DNA of 64,000 nucleotides. It comes from a virus. Each line of letters opens with the position of its first letter. Positions within the stretch are counted from its first letter, which is position 1. The position numbers were made by a program, and so were the translations under genes. The stretch spans positions 22,078-86,077 of IMG/VR virus record IMGVR_UViG_3300050821_006235; one strand, 5' to 3'. This document shows, in pieces, positions 40,507-48,527 of the stretch. A model generated the notes under the pieces. That model did no database searches, was not told the origin of the DNA, and saw only the letters and a list, made by a program, of their open reading frames with translations.

Positions 40507-41487
40507 TCAGCGGCGGACCTTGCGGAGCGCCAGGTTCTGAGAACGGGTCAGGGCTTGCAGGTGGGCCGGGTTGACGCAGCGACGGACGTGACAGGTGTGA
40601 TGCACGTCTAGGCCCACGGGCAGCGGCCCGGAAGCCAACTCGTAGGAATAACGGTGAGCCTGGACCTGAACCCCGGTGTAGGCCGTGAACTGGCCATAGC
40701 CCGTCCCAGGATTGACCGCCGCAGTCCACAGCCAGCAAGAGTCGGTCTTGTCGACCTTCTCCCAGAACCGCTGCTCGGGCGTCCGCTGCCTCGGTCGCTC
40801 GACGCTCGGATCTCTGAGCCACTTGCGATAACACGGACGGCAGAGCGTTCGCTTGAAGAGGGGCCGATCGCCACTGCACTCGGTGCAGTGGGTCGGCTTC
40901 TCGATTTTCGGCTTCACCGGAACGACCTCGGGGGCGTACCCCCAGAAGGCGCCCTGATTGCCGCGCCGGATGTTCTCGCGCGGCGTTACGGGCTCCAGGT
41001 GCTCCGGCCTGACGCAACTGCGCCGACGGCACAGGTGGTCGAGGTGGAGACCCTTCGATATCAGACCCACCAAGTACTGGTAGGCGATCCGATGAACGAG
41101 TTGCGTCCCTTTGCCGCCGAATACACCGTAGCCGGTGACCGGGTGCTTGCATCCGGTCCAAACCCAGCAGGGGCCCAGTGACTGGCGCTCCTCGGGGAGG
41201 GGGCCGTCCTTGTCGACTTGCGCCCAGAAGCGTCGAGCGCGCGGGTCAGTGACCTCGCCGTGCTTCTCGACTCGGCGCACGTGCATCTCGCACATGCCGC
41301 GCCGCTTCGGGGTCCGGTCACATTCCTCAACCGAACACCTCTCGCCCTGCTCGGCGTAGCGGCGCGTCTCATGTAGGGGGTCGCCGTATGTCCGCCAGCG
41401 TGCGTAATGCGTCGAGCACCAGCCGCGTCCGAAGGCGTGCTTACCGCAGTCGGCAATCGAGCAGTCCACATCTGAGTTGACCGTCAC
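40507..41487 (-). CDS. tandem HNH endonuclease
   Basis: 326 residues from GTG at 41487. Zinc-type ribbons (CSIADCGKHAFGRGWCSTHY; CSVEECDRTPKRRGMCEMH) precede a first HNH core (LHLDHLCRRRSCVRPEHLEP, about 140-160). A further ribbon (CTECSG-CRPC) and a second HNH core (LDVHHTCHVRRCVNPAHLQA, about 290-310) follow. Two complete HNH modules in one chain are unusual. The gene stands alone between capsid and connector genes and its ribosome site lies at the base of a perfect hairpin. Probably a homing nuclease. Confidence 0.85.
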   Translation of the reverse strand: MTVNSDVDCSIADCGKHAFGRGWCSTHYARWRTYGDPLHETRRYAEQGERCSVEECDRTPKRRGMCEMHVRRVEKHGEVTDPRARRFWAQVDKDGPLPEERQSLGPCWVWTGCKHPVTGYGVFGGKGTQLVHRIAYQYLVGLISKGLHLDHLCRRRSCVRPEHLEPVTPRENIRRGNQGAFWGYAPEVVPVKPKIEKPTHCTECSGDRPLFKRTLCRPCYRKWLRDPSVERPRQRTPEQRFWEKVDKTDSCWLWTAAVNPGTGYGQFTAYTGVQVQAHRYSYELASGPLPVGLDVHHTCHVRRCVNPAHLQALTRSQNLALRKVRR

Positions 41488-41495
41488 TCATGGCT

Positions 41496-41530
41496 CCTTT
41501 GTTGGAGTGGAGAGCCCACTCCAACAAAGG
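41496..41530 (-). promoter_or_regulatory. 15-bp hairpin overlapping the tandem-HNH ribosome site
   Basis: CCTTTGTTGGAGTGG (41496-41510) and its complement (41516-41530) are perfectly paired around 5 bases. On the minus strand the 3' arm ends CAAAGG and continues AG, so the SD (AAAGGAG) 6 bases before GTG is mostly inside the stem. Transcripts from the capsid gene would fold this and hide the SD. Confidence 0.7.
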
Positions 41531-41580
41531 TACCACAGAACAGCGGGTCGCATGCAGCCAAAACAGCGTAATGCTCCTGC

Positions 41581-43080
41581 TCAGCCCACGTTTTGAAGAA
41601 CCGCCATGGCAACCGGGGCCTTATTCACGAAGGCGCCCATTGACTTAATTTCGAATTCACGACGCGGGCCGCCGCCGGAGGTGTTGGCGATGCGGTTGAT
41701 GCCGTAGTCGAACTGGGCGGTGTCACGCAGCGACCGGTACTCCAGCACGCTGGAGATGTTCGCCTGCGGGAACGGAACCCGGTCGGTGCGGGCCGCGATG
41801 GTGCCCGGGGGCAGCGACACGTGCACCTCGATGGGGACGGTCACACCACCCGCGGGCGCGTTCACGATCTCGCCGACCCGGCCACCAGCGACCACGCTGA
41901 TACGGCCGGAAGCGTCGGTGTTCAGGAACGTCGTCGCGCTGGATCCGCCCAGGATCAGGTTCGCGATCTCCTGCGCCTGCACGGCGTTGACCATGATGGC
42001 GGTCGGGGAACACTTCACTTGCTGCCACAGCGGCAGGAACAGCAGGTTCTCGATCTCCGCGACGGACCCGCCGGACAGGGTCAGTGTCGCGCCGTCGAGG
42101 CTGTTGTTGATCGACGGGTTGGCGGTGCCGGTGCCGGGCTGCACCCACTGGCCGACCCCGTTGTAGTCGCCCGCCAGGGACGCGAGGAACCCGTCGTAGT
42201 CGGCCGCGTTGGCGGACCCGTTGTCGGCGGCGGTGTTGATGGTCGGGACCGTGCTACCGGCGCCCTTCCAGACCGTGGTCAGGTCCGGGACGGCGGTGCC
42301 GGACGGCAGCGCGTTGTTGGAGCCAATGACGCTGGTCATGGTGACCGTGTTGGCCGTGGTGGTCGTGTAGTAGTACCAGGTGGTGCCGTTCGCGGACTGG
42401 AACCAGTCGTAGCAGACGGCGCCGCGCACGGACGCGACGGTCGCCTGGACGGAGTTGGTGGTCCCGGCGCCGGATGCGCCGCTGTTGCTGTTGCCCTGGG
42501 AGTTCCCGGACCCGTAGTAGTAGCCCGAGCCCGTTCTGGCGGCGACACCCACGTACACGGTGGTGGTGGCGGGGATGGTGCCGCCGGTGGTCTTCTGCGT
42601 CAGTGTCGGCGCGGCCGGGCGGGCCAGCGCGAACGACTGGGCGCCGACGAGCTTACGGTCGTCGCCGATCAGGACCTGGTTGAGGGTCTGGAACGTCGCG
42701 GTCGCGTACGGGTCGTCGTACCCGGTCGCCAGGTCGTAGGCGTCCTGGGTGACCATCCCGGCCAGGCCGGTGCCCTTGTACGCGGCCTGGAAGTCCTGCT
42801 CGTTGAACACGACCTCGTTCGCGGCGAAGTCGAACGGGATCGACGGGTCGGGCTGCGCGTTCGTCGTGTTCATGATCGCCCGCCAGACGGCGTACTTGTT
42901 ACCGTCGGGGCTCTTGGTGCGGGCGACGTGGTCACGGAACGGCGTGACCACCGGAACCAGAGTGACCAGCGGCGACAGGTCGTAGCTGACGATGCCGGTT
43001 GCGGTGGTGATGCCGGTGGTCTGCGCCTTGGTGATCGCGGCGAGCGTCTCCTTGGTGACGTCGTCGAGGGTGTTGCTCAC
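41581..43080 (-). CDS. major capsid protein (HK97-like by context)
   Basis: 499 residues from GTG at 43080, chosen because GGAGG lies 6 bases upstream. N-terminal residues 23-35 (GITTATGIVSYDL) match a motif in the portal fusion. An inserted Thr/Ser/Gly-rich domain (about 150-255) is followed by ISVVAGGRVGEIVNAPAGGV, VPIEVHVSLPPGTIAARTDR, a QFDYGINRIAN segment and an end AFVNKAPVAMAVLQNVG, typical of HK97-type capsid P-domain ends. It follows the scaffold gene. Confidence 0.75.
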   Translation of the reverse strand: MSNTLDDVTKETLAAITKAQTTGITTATGIVSYDLSPLVTLVPVVTPFRDHVARTKSPDGNKYAVWRAIMNTTNAQPDPSIPFDFAANEVVFNEQDFQAAYKGTGLAGMVTQDAYDLATGYDDPYATATFQTLNQVLIGDDRKLVGAQSFALARPAAPTLTQKTTGGTIPATTTVYVGVAARTGSGYYYGSGNSQGNSNSGASGAGTTNSVQATVASVRGAVCYDWFQSANGTTWYYYTTTTANTVTMTSVIGSNNALPSGTAVPDLTTVWKGAGSTVPTINTAADNGSANAADYDGFLASLAGDYNGVGQWVQPGTGTANPSINNSLDGATLTLSGGSVAEIENLLFLPLWQQVKCSPTAIMVNAVQAQEIANLILGGSSATTFLNTDASGRISVVAGGRVGEIVNAPAGGVTVPIEVHVSLPPGTIAARTDRVPFPQANISSVLEYRSLRDTAQFDYGINRIANTSGGGPRREFEIKSMGAFVNKAPVAMAVLQNVG

Positions 43081-43103
43081 GGATGCCTCCTGGGCATGCA
43101 AAA

Positions 43104-43132
43104 GCCCCCGGGCGTGGACCGCTCTCGGGGGC
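43104..43132 (-). terminator. terminator-like hairpin between scaffold and capsid genes
   Basis: GCCCCCG (43104-43110) and CGGGGGC (43126-43132); on the minus strand TTTTG follows. It lies between the scaffold stop and the capsid start, so it may end the upstream message and make the capsid gene use its own promoter, or act on mRNA stability. Confidence 0.5.
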
Positions 43133-43152
43133 GTGAAGGGCTGGGGCTGGGC

Positions 43153-44757
43153 CTACTGCGGCGTGGGCCGCTGGCGGATCTCCTGGAGCATGGCGATGGC
43201 CCCGGTCTGCATCTCGTTGGCGATGCGGTTCTGCTCGTGTGCGTCGACGGCGCCGTACAGGCCCTTCTTCATCTGCTGGGCCTGGGCCGCGTCGACGCCG
43301 ACCGGTACGCCGGCGTTCTGGCCGCGCAGCATGCTGGGCGGCGGGACGGCTCCGTTGGTGAACACCTTCGGGGTAGCGGGCTGCTCTTCCAGCGCCTTGA
43401 CCAGGCCCCTCAGCTTCTCGACCTCCTCCGCCAGTTGAGCGTGGTCGGCCGCCTGCTTGGCGATGACCTGCTCCTGTGTGGCGGTGTAGTCGGCGAGTGC
43501 TGCTGTGGCCGCGTCCTTGGCGATGCTCTTGAGGACTGCATCCGGAACGGTGATGTCGGTGTCGGTCTTGTCGGTGGTGCTCTTGGTGACGTCGTCGGGT
43601 ACGGCGTCGGCGGGGGTGCCGACCTCGGCCGCCGGGGCGGGGGTGAGGTCGGAAGCGTCGGGGGCGGCGTCGGCCGCCGGGGTGTCCGCGCCGTCGTCAG
43701 GGTCGGCGGCCGGGTCGGCCTCGCTGTTGGAGACCGGGGTGACGTCGGCAGGATCGACGATGCCGATCAGGCGCCCCTTCTGGTCGTAGACCACCGTCAT
43801 CGGGGTCTTCTCCCCGTCGGCCTTGGCGATGGGCTCGGGCTTGGCGGTGCCCATCTTGGGCTGCTCGCCTGCGTCGGTGATGGTGTCCTCGACGAGGGTG
43901 GGCTTGGGCATGTCGGTCTCCGTTTCCTTGGCGACCGACTGGCCGTCCTCGGGGGCTGTGGGGGCTTGCGGCAGGGACGCGAGGACCTTCTGGAGCGACT
44001 CGACGGCGCCTCGGATCGCCATCTCGTTCGCGGTGGACAGCACCCGCCCGGCCTTCCGGATCTGCCCGAACGCCTCGATTGTGTCGAGCGGTGCGGTGTC
44101 GAACGCGGCGAGGGTTTTACCGACGGCCATCATGTCGGCGGCCATGTCGGCTTCGGCCTGCTCGGCGACAGCGAACGGGGCCAGCACGCTGATGGCGTAG
44201 TCGATGGCGCAGCACGCGTCATCGAGGTCCATGGAGTTGTCGATGGCGTCCTCGTCGCCGCTGGCCGCTTCGAGCATTTCCCGCTGGGCGAGCATGTCGA
44301 TGGCGCCCTTCGCGCGGGCGAGGATGCTCGTCCATTTGCGGGCGGTGGCGGCGTCGATGGCCTCCCACGCCGGGGAGCCGGGGTCAGACGGGCTGCCGGG
44401 GGCTTCGTCGTCGTCGGGTGCGGCGAGCGGCAGGGTGGGGTCCATGCCGTCCGGACTGTCGTCGAGGTCCAAGTCCTTGACCACCTCGGCAGGTTCGGCG
44501 GCCGGACGTGAGGCCTCGTGGATCAGCTTGGCGATCGCGCCGGGTGAGCCCGTCATCGTCACCGTCTCCCTACTGTCGGTTTCTGGTTCGGATTTGGCGA
44601 TCAGGTCACGGACGAAGGCGGCATCCAACAGGCCGGCCGAGCCGTCCTCGCGCTTGGCGATCAGGAACCGCATGCCGTTCGCCGCCCTGTCGACCAGATC
44701 CACGCGGGTGATGTCGGCGTCCACCAACTCGGTGAACTCGTCGTCGTCGTCGTTCAC
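43153..44757 (-). CDS. scaffold-type capsid assembly protein
   Basis: 534 residues, very acidic and Ala/Pro/Asp-rich. The N-terminus (ELVDADITRVDLVDRAANGM, FLIAKRED) is like the start of XkdF-linked proteins. There are Asp/Ala-rich disordered regions (about 325-400), then a coiled coil (TQEQVIAKQAADHAQLAEEV) and a helical end (AHEQNRIANEMQTGAIAMLQ). Order after the protease and before the capsid fits a scaffold. It overlaps the protease gene by 4 bases. Confidence 0.65.
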   Translation of the reverse strand: MNDDDDEFTELVDADITRVDLVDRAANGMRFLIAKREDGSAGLLDAAFVRDLIAKSEPETDSRETVTMTGSPGAIAKLIHEASRPAAEPAEVVKDLDLDDSPDGMDPTLPLAAPDDDEAPGSPSDPGSPAWEAIDAATARKWTSILARAKGAIDMLAQREMLEAASGDEDAIDNSMDLDDACCAIDYAISVLAPFAVAEQAEADMAADMMAVGKTLAAFDTAPLDTIEAFGQIRKAGRVLSTANEMAIRGAVESLQKVLASLPQAPTAPEDGQSVAKETETDMPKPTLVEDTITDAGEQPKMGTAKPEPIAKADGEKTPMTVVYDQKGRLIGIVDPADVTPVSNSEADPAADPDDGADTPAADAAPDASDLTPAPAAEVGTPADAVPDDVTKSTTDKTDTDITVPDAVLKSIAKDAATAALADYTATQEQVIAKQAADHAQLAEEVEKLRGLVKALEEQPATPKVFTNGAVPPPSMLRGQNAGVPVGVDAAQAQQMKKGLYGAVDAHEQNRIANEMQTGAIAMLQEIRQRPTPQ

Positions 44758-45341
44758 GCGGCACTCCTCCGCTTCGCGGTTCCCTGCGGCGACATCCCGG
44801 TGATGAGCCCGCGTTTGTACAGATCCCAGGCGATCGGGTCGCAGATCCCACCAACGAGCCAGTCGCCCGCCTTGATCACCGTGTCCTCGTCAACGACCCA
44901 GTCCGGGCCGCGATAGATGTAGCTCTCGGTAACCGTGAAGTGGCCAACGGTGTCGTCCGGCCCGTGGAACAGGCCGACCTGCGCCCCGTTGGGAAGGAAA
45001 CTCCATGCCGCTTTCTCCAACTCGGCAGCGGAGAAGGCATCACGTCCACCGTCAGCACCCCGCTTGATCTTCGGATCGCGCCCGACCTGATAGGCCACCG
45101 ACAACAGGTAGCGCTGCGCCGCCGCGACCTTGCCGAGCATCCGTACCGGGCCGTCCGTCATCCGGCCGGGGATGTCAACGCCGGGTGCTGCCTGGACGTG
45201 AACGTCGTGGTCCAGCCACATGCCGCAGACACAGTTTCCGGAGCCTGACTGGACGTCGCGGGCGTACACGTGCGACTGGGTGTACTGGTCCGGGAACGGG
45301 CCGATGGAGCCTTCCCAGCCGGGGACGCTGTTGCCGTCCAC
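44754..45341 (-). CDS. XkdF-like prohead protease
   Basis: 195 residues from GTG at 45341 (GGAGG with 7-base spacing; the GTG at 45347 is too close). The segment SFLPNGAQVGLFHG, VGHFTVTESYIYRG and KAGDWLVGGICDPIAWDLYK, then LITGMSPQGTAKRR match the XkdF-type putative phage serine protease family. Such enzymes process capsid and associated proteins during maturation. The catalytic residues are not certain from sequence. Confidence 0.7.
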   Translation of the reverse strand: MDGNSVPGWEGSIGPFPDQYTQSHVYARDVQSGSGNCVCGMWLDHDVHVQAAPGVDIPGRMTDGPVRMLGKVAAAQRYLLSVAYQVGRDPKIKRGADGGRDAFSAAELEKAAWSFLPNGAQVGLFHGPDDTVGHFTVTESYIYRGPDWVVDEDTVIKAGDWLVGGICDPIAWDLYKRGLITGMSPQGTAKRRSAA

Positions 45342-45378
45342 GCGCACCCCTCCTTCCGGGGTGAAAGTGGATGCGGGA

Positions 45379-48300
45379 TCAGAACCCGCCGAGGATGTCT
45401 TGAAGGTCGGACACGGACGGCAGGCTCACTCCGCCGATGTCGTCTGGGACCAGACTGCATCGGCACCGGGGGTGCAAAGGGGGTGCGTCGACCCGGCCGG
45501 TGAACGCCTCGCCGAGCGGAATGGGCGAGTCCGCCGCGCACGCGTCACAGCCCGGACACACCCTGGTGTCGGACGCTGTCAACCAACTCACAGTCCCGAC
45601 ACCGGCCTGCTGGTAGTTCGCCAGCGCTGCCTGGGACATGGCCCGGGAGATCTCCGTGATGGCGATCATGTCGGCGCTGGCCGCAGTGACACCGAGAGCT
45701 TCGATGTCGGCGGCCAGGCTGTCCGACGATGCGCCGTCCGCGAGCGCCTGCTCCAGGAGCGACGCCAGGTCGTCCATGCGGGTGCCGGTGATGCCCTGGA
45801 TGGCGGTGATGCCGTAGTGGTCGAGCCAGTCCTGAAGGGACTGCTGGTCGTACACGATCAGCGCCGGGTCGATCACCGTGGTGGGCGGGTCACCTTCACT
45901 CTTGACGACACGGCCGTACCGCGCCCAGTCGACGCCGGTCCCTTGCAGGACCGCCTGAGCGGAAGCGGTGCCGACCGCCCACCCCGCTGTCCACAGCGGT
46001 GTGAGGACCGCGCGCAGCCCGTCGCCGATCTGATCGGCCAGGCCGGGTTGGGTCTGCTGGAGCCACGCCTTCGCCGGCTGGGTGGGGCGTGCCGTGTCCG
46101 ACCAGGCGGCGGAGATCGGGTTGGCTACGCCGGACAGGACGCCGACGACTGCTTGCCGGATGCGCGGAGCCCAGGCGGCGGCGAGTTGCTCGTCCACATC
46201 CCAGCCGGGCCAGTGGGTTGAGCCCCCGTCAGAGGCCCGGCCTTTTGGGCGGGTGTCGCCGGCCTTCACAACCTGCGGCGTGCCGAGCGCATCCATCACC
46301 AGGTCGATCGAGTCGAGCAACTCCTGCCGTACCGCCGGATTGCCGGGCAGTTGCGCCGGATCCCAGAAGGCGATGGCCTCGATTGAGTCGCCGTCGGGAT
46401 CGTCTGGATTCGAGACCTGGTCGCGGCCCACCAGGGGCACGCAGTCCTCGGACGGGACGGTCCACACGATGCCCTGGTAGACACCGTCTGGGCTGGTCCA
46501 GGTGCCGGTCTGCTCGCCTGGCGGCGGGATACACCCGGTCTCCTCGGCGAACTCTCTCCAAGCGCCCTGAAGCGGGGTCTCCTCGCCTTCGAGGTGCCCG
46601 CCGGGAACCTCCCACGTCCCGGCAGCCGGGTCGGTGTCGTCGAGCGCGCGCTGAAGCATCAGGACCCGGCCAGTGTCGGCCGCCCGGACAGCGAGCCCTG
46701 CAACAGCTACCTGCCCTGCCTCCTTGCGGACCGCGAGACGGCCCGCGTCGTTGAGGCGGTGGCCCTTGACCGGGTCGACCGCGTGGAACTGGAAGTCGCG
46801 CCACTTGCCGGCGCGGCGGCGACGCCCCCGGTGGTTCCGGAAGTTCTTCATCTCCCGCTTGGCGAGTTCGGCGCGCTGCTCCTCGTCCTCGTCGTCCTTG
46901 TGGCCGACCAGGTCGTAGCCGACGATCCCCGTCGCGGTGGTGATCCCTGCGGTGGCTGCGGCTTCCTTGACCGCCGGTTGCTGCATGTCGCCCACAGCCT
47001 GCGGGTCGTCAGCGGCAGACGGTCCGTAGATCTGCTCGGCGAGCGGCGGTGACACCAGCGGCGGTACCGGCACAACACCCTCGATCGCCCGGAACGCGTC
47101 GTGTGAGACGGGTGCGTCCAGTGCGGGCGCGGCCGTCTGATGGTCGACCGGCCCCGCCACGGCGTCCAGCGCCGACAGCGGGATCGGCCCACCCCTCGTC
47201 GTGAAGATGAAACGCGGAACAGGGCGACCACCCGGCTCGGTGAGCCCGAACCGCATCTCCCGCACCTCGGACACCGACACGACCCCGGCCTTGACGTACA
47301 GGTCGTCGGCCTGGGCGATGGCGAGCCGGTCGGCCTGCTCCTCGCCGAGGTCGAACGCGAACCGCAACGGCAGGCCAAGGTCGTACTGCAAGAAGTCGGT
47401 CAGCACATCCTGGACGTGCTTGATCAGCGGCAGGTCACCGACACGGTGCTGAACGTCGGCCTGGCTCTCGCCGCTCGACCTGTTCACGTTCTCGGTGAAG
47501 CCCAGGTCAGCGGGCACCACGTGGTACGCGGCAGCGGTCTTGCGCATCAGGAACAAGCTGAAGTGGTCGGAGAAGTCCTTCTCGTTGTTCCACGCAAGCG
47601 AGGAGCCGCCCGGCATCCACTTGATCTGGGATTTCACCGCTTGGTCGCCGAGCATGAAAGCGTCCCAATACGACTGGAACTGCTCGATCTGGTTCGGCGT
47701 CCACGTCTCCGGGGCGCTCGCGAACGCGGCCGGGATGTTGCCCTCGGTGAAGCGTTGCAGGAAGTAGCTCTGGAACCGCAGGTCGGTGTTGGCGTTAAGG
47801 AGGATGCTTTCCAACGGCGCCCGCCCGTACGGGGAGGACGCCGTCTTCCGGAACGGCGAGTAGATCAGGTCGCTGCGCGTCATCCAGTTCCACGGCAGCC
47901 CCTGCACGTACTGGACGTACGCCTCAGCGGGTTCCGCCGGCGGATTACCCCAGTAGTCGAGCAGCGGGGCGATCATCGTGCCGTCGACGACACGCAAACC
48001 GATCGCCCGGCCGCCACGGTTACGCAACCGGTACAACGTTCCGGCGTCGTAAGCGAGGATGTGGTACAGCCATTCGCCGAGCCACACACCGAACGGGGTG
48101 TCACGGTCGGGCTTCTTCAGGGCTGCCATGCCGATCGTGATGGCGTCGGTGACGTCACCGGTGGAGCCGTCTTCGGCGATGAGCGACCAGTCGAGGGACC
48201 GGATGGAGTCGATCCGGTGCCAAATGCACATCTGGGCGACGTCGTACGCCTCGACCAACCCGCGAAGGGTGTCGAACGAGACGCGCTCGTGGGACCTGGG

Positions 48301-48513
48301 CCGGGCGGCAATGTTGTACCCGGCAACGAACTCGTGGCTGCGGGGCGTGCGGTTGAACCCGTCGTACGGCCCGATCGGTTCGCCGGGTGAGAACGGGCGG
48401 CTGGGGGTCATCCCGGCGGCTTCTTCGCCTGCACGCATTCCTGCGGGCTCCGCGTTGCCGAACACCTTCGCGAAGCGGGTGAGGTTGGCGGCGAAGCGGG
48501 AGCGGACACCCAT
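45379..48513 (-). CDS. portal protein fused to Nudix and MuF domains
   Basis: 1044 residues. The portal domain fills about 1-500 (SHEFVAGYNIAARPRSHERV; AQMCIWHRIDSIRSLDWSLI; YSPFRKTASSPYGRAPLESI; ENVNRSSGESQADVQHRVGD). Residues 523-535 hold GITTATGIVGYDL, shared with the capsid. A full Nudix box is at 639-661 (G-x5-E-x7-REFAEETGC). A MuF-type domain ends the chain (DTRVCPGCDACAADSP; PPLHPRCRC, about 985-1020). The portal forms the DNA gate; MuF assists head assembly; the Nudix part would hydrolyse a nucleoside diphosphate derivative. The fusion is open without internal stops. Confidence 0.85.
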   Translation of the reverse strand: MGVRSRFAANLTRFAKVFGNAEPAGMRAGEEAAGMTPSRPFSPGEPIGPYDGFNRTPRSHEFVAGYNIAARPRSHERVSFDTLRGLVEAYDVAQMCIWHRIDSIRSLDWSLIAEDGSTGDVTDAITIGMAALKKPDRDTPFGVWLGEWLYHILAYDAGTLYRLRNRGGRAIGLRVVDGTMIAPLLDYWGNPPAEPAEAYVQYVQGLPWNWMTRSDLIYSPFRKTASSPYGRAPLESILLNANTDLRFQSYFLQRFTEGNIPAAFASAPETWTPNQIEQFQSYWDAFMLGDQAVKSQIKWMPGGSSLAWNNEKDFSDHFSLFLMRKTAAAYHVVPADLGFTENVNRSSGESQADVQHRVGDLPLIKHVQDVLTDFLQYDLGLPLRFAFDLGEEQADRLAIAQADDLYVKAGVVSVSEVREMRFGLTEPGGRPVPRFIFTTRGGPIPLSALDAVAGPVDHQTAAPALDAPVSHDAFRAIEGVVPVPPLVSPPLAEQIYGPSAADDPQAVGDMQQPAVKEAAATAGITTATGIVGYDLVGHKDDEDEEQRAELAKREMKNFRNHRGRRRRAGKWRDFQFHAVDPVKGHRLNDAGRLAVRKEAGQVAVAGLAVRAADTGRVLMLQRALDDTDPAAGTWEVPGGHLEGEETPLQGAWREFAEETGCIPPPGEQTGTWTSPDGVYQGIVWTVPSEDCVPLVGRDQVSNPDDPDGDSIEAIAFWDPAQLPGNPAVRQELLDSIDLVMDALGTPQVVKAGDTRPKGRASDGGSTHWPGWDVDEQLAAAWAPRIRQAVVGVLSGVANPISAAWSDTARPTQPAKAWLQQTQPGLADQIGDGLRAVLTPLWTAGWAVGTASAQAVLQGTGVDWARYGRVVKSEGDPPTTVIDPALIVYDQQSLQDWLDHYGITAIQGITGTRMDDLASLLEQALADGASSDSLAADIEALGVTAASADMIAITEISRAMSQAALANYQQAGVGTVSWLTASDTRVCPGCDACAADSPIPLGEAFTGRVDAPPLHPRCRCSLVPDDIGGVSLPSVSDLQDILGGF

Positions 48514-48527
48514 ACGGGCAGGCCCCC

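Noticed and set aside
41821-44511. 896-codon plus-strand frame across capsid and scaffold genes
   Set aside because: Gly/Arg/Val-rich shadow of minus-strand genes with good motifs and ribosome sites; high GC content explains the lack of stops.
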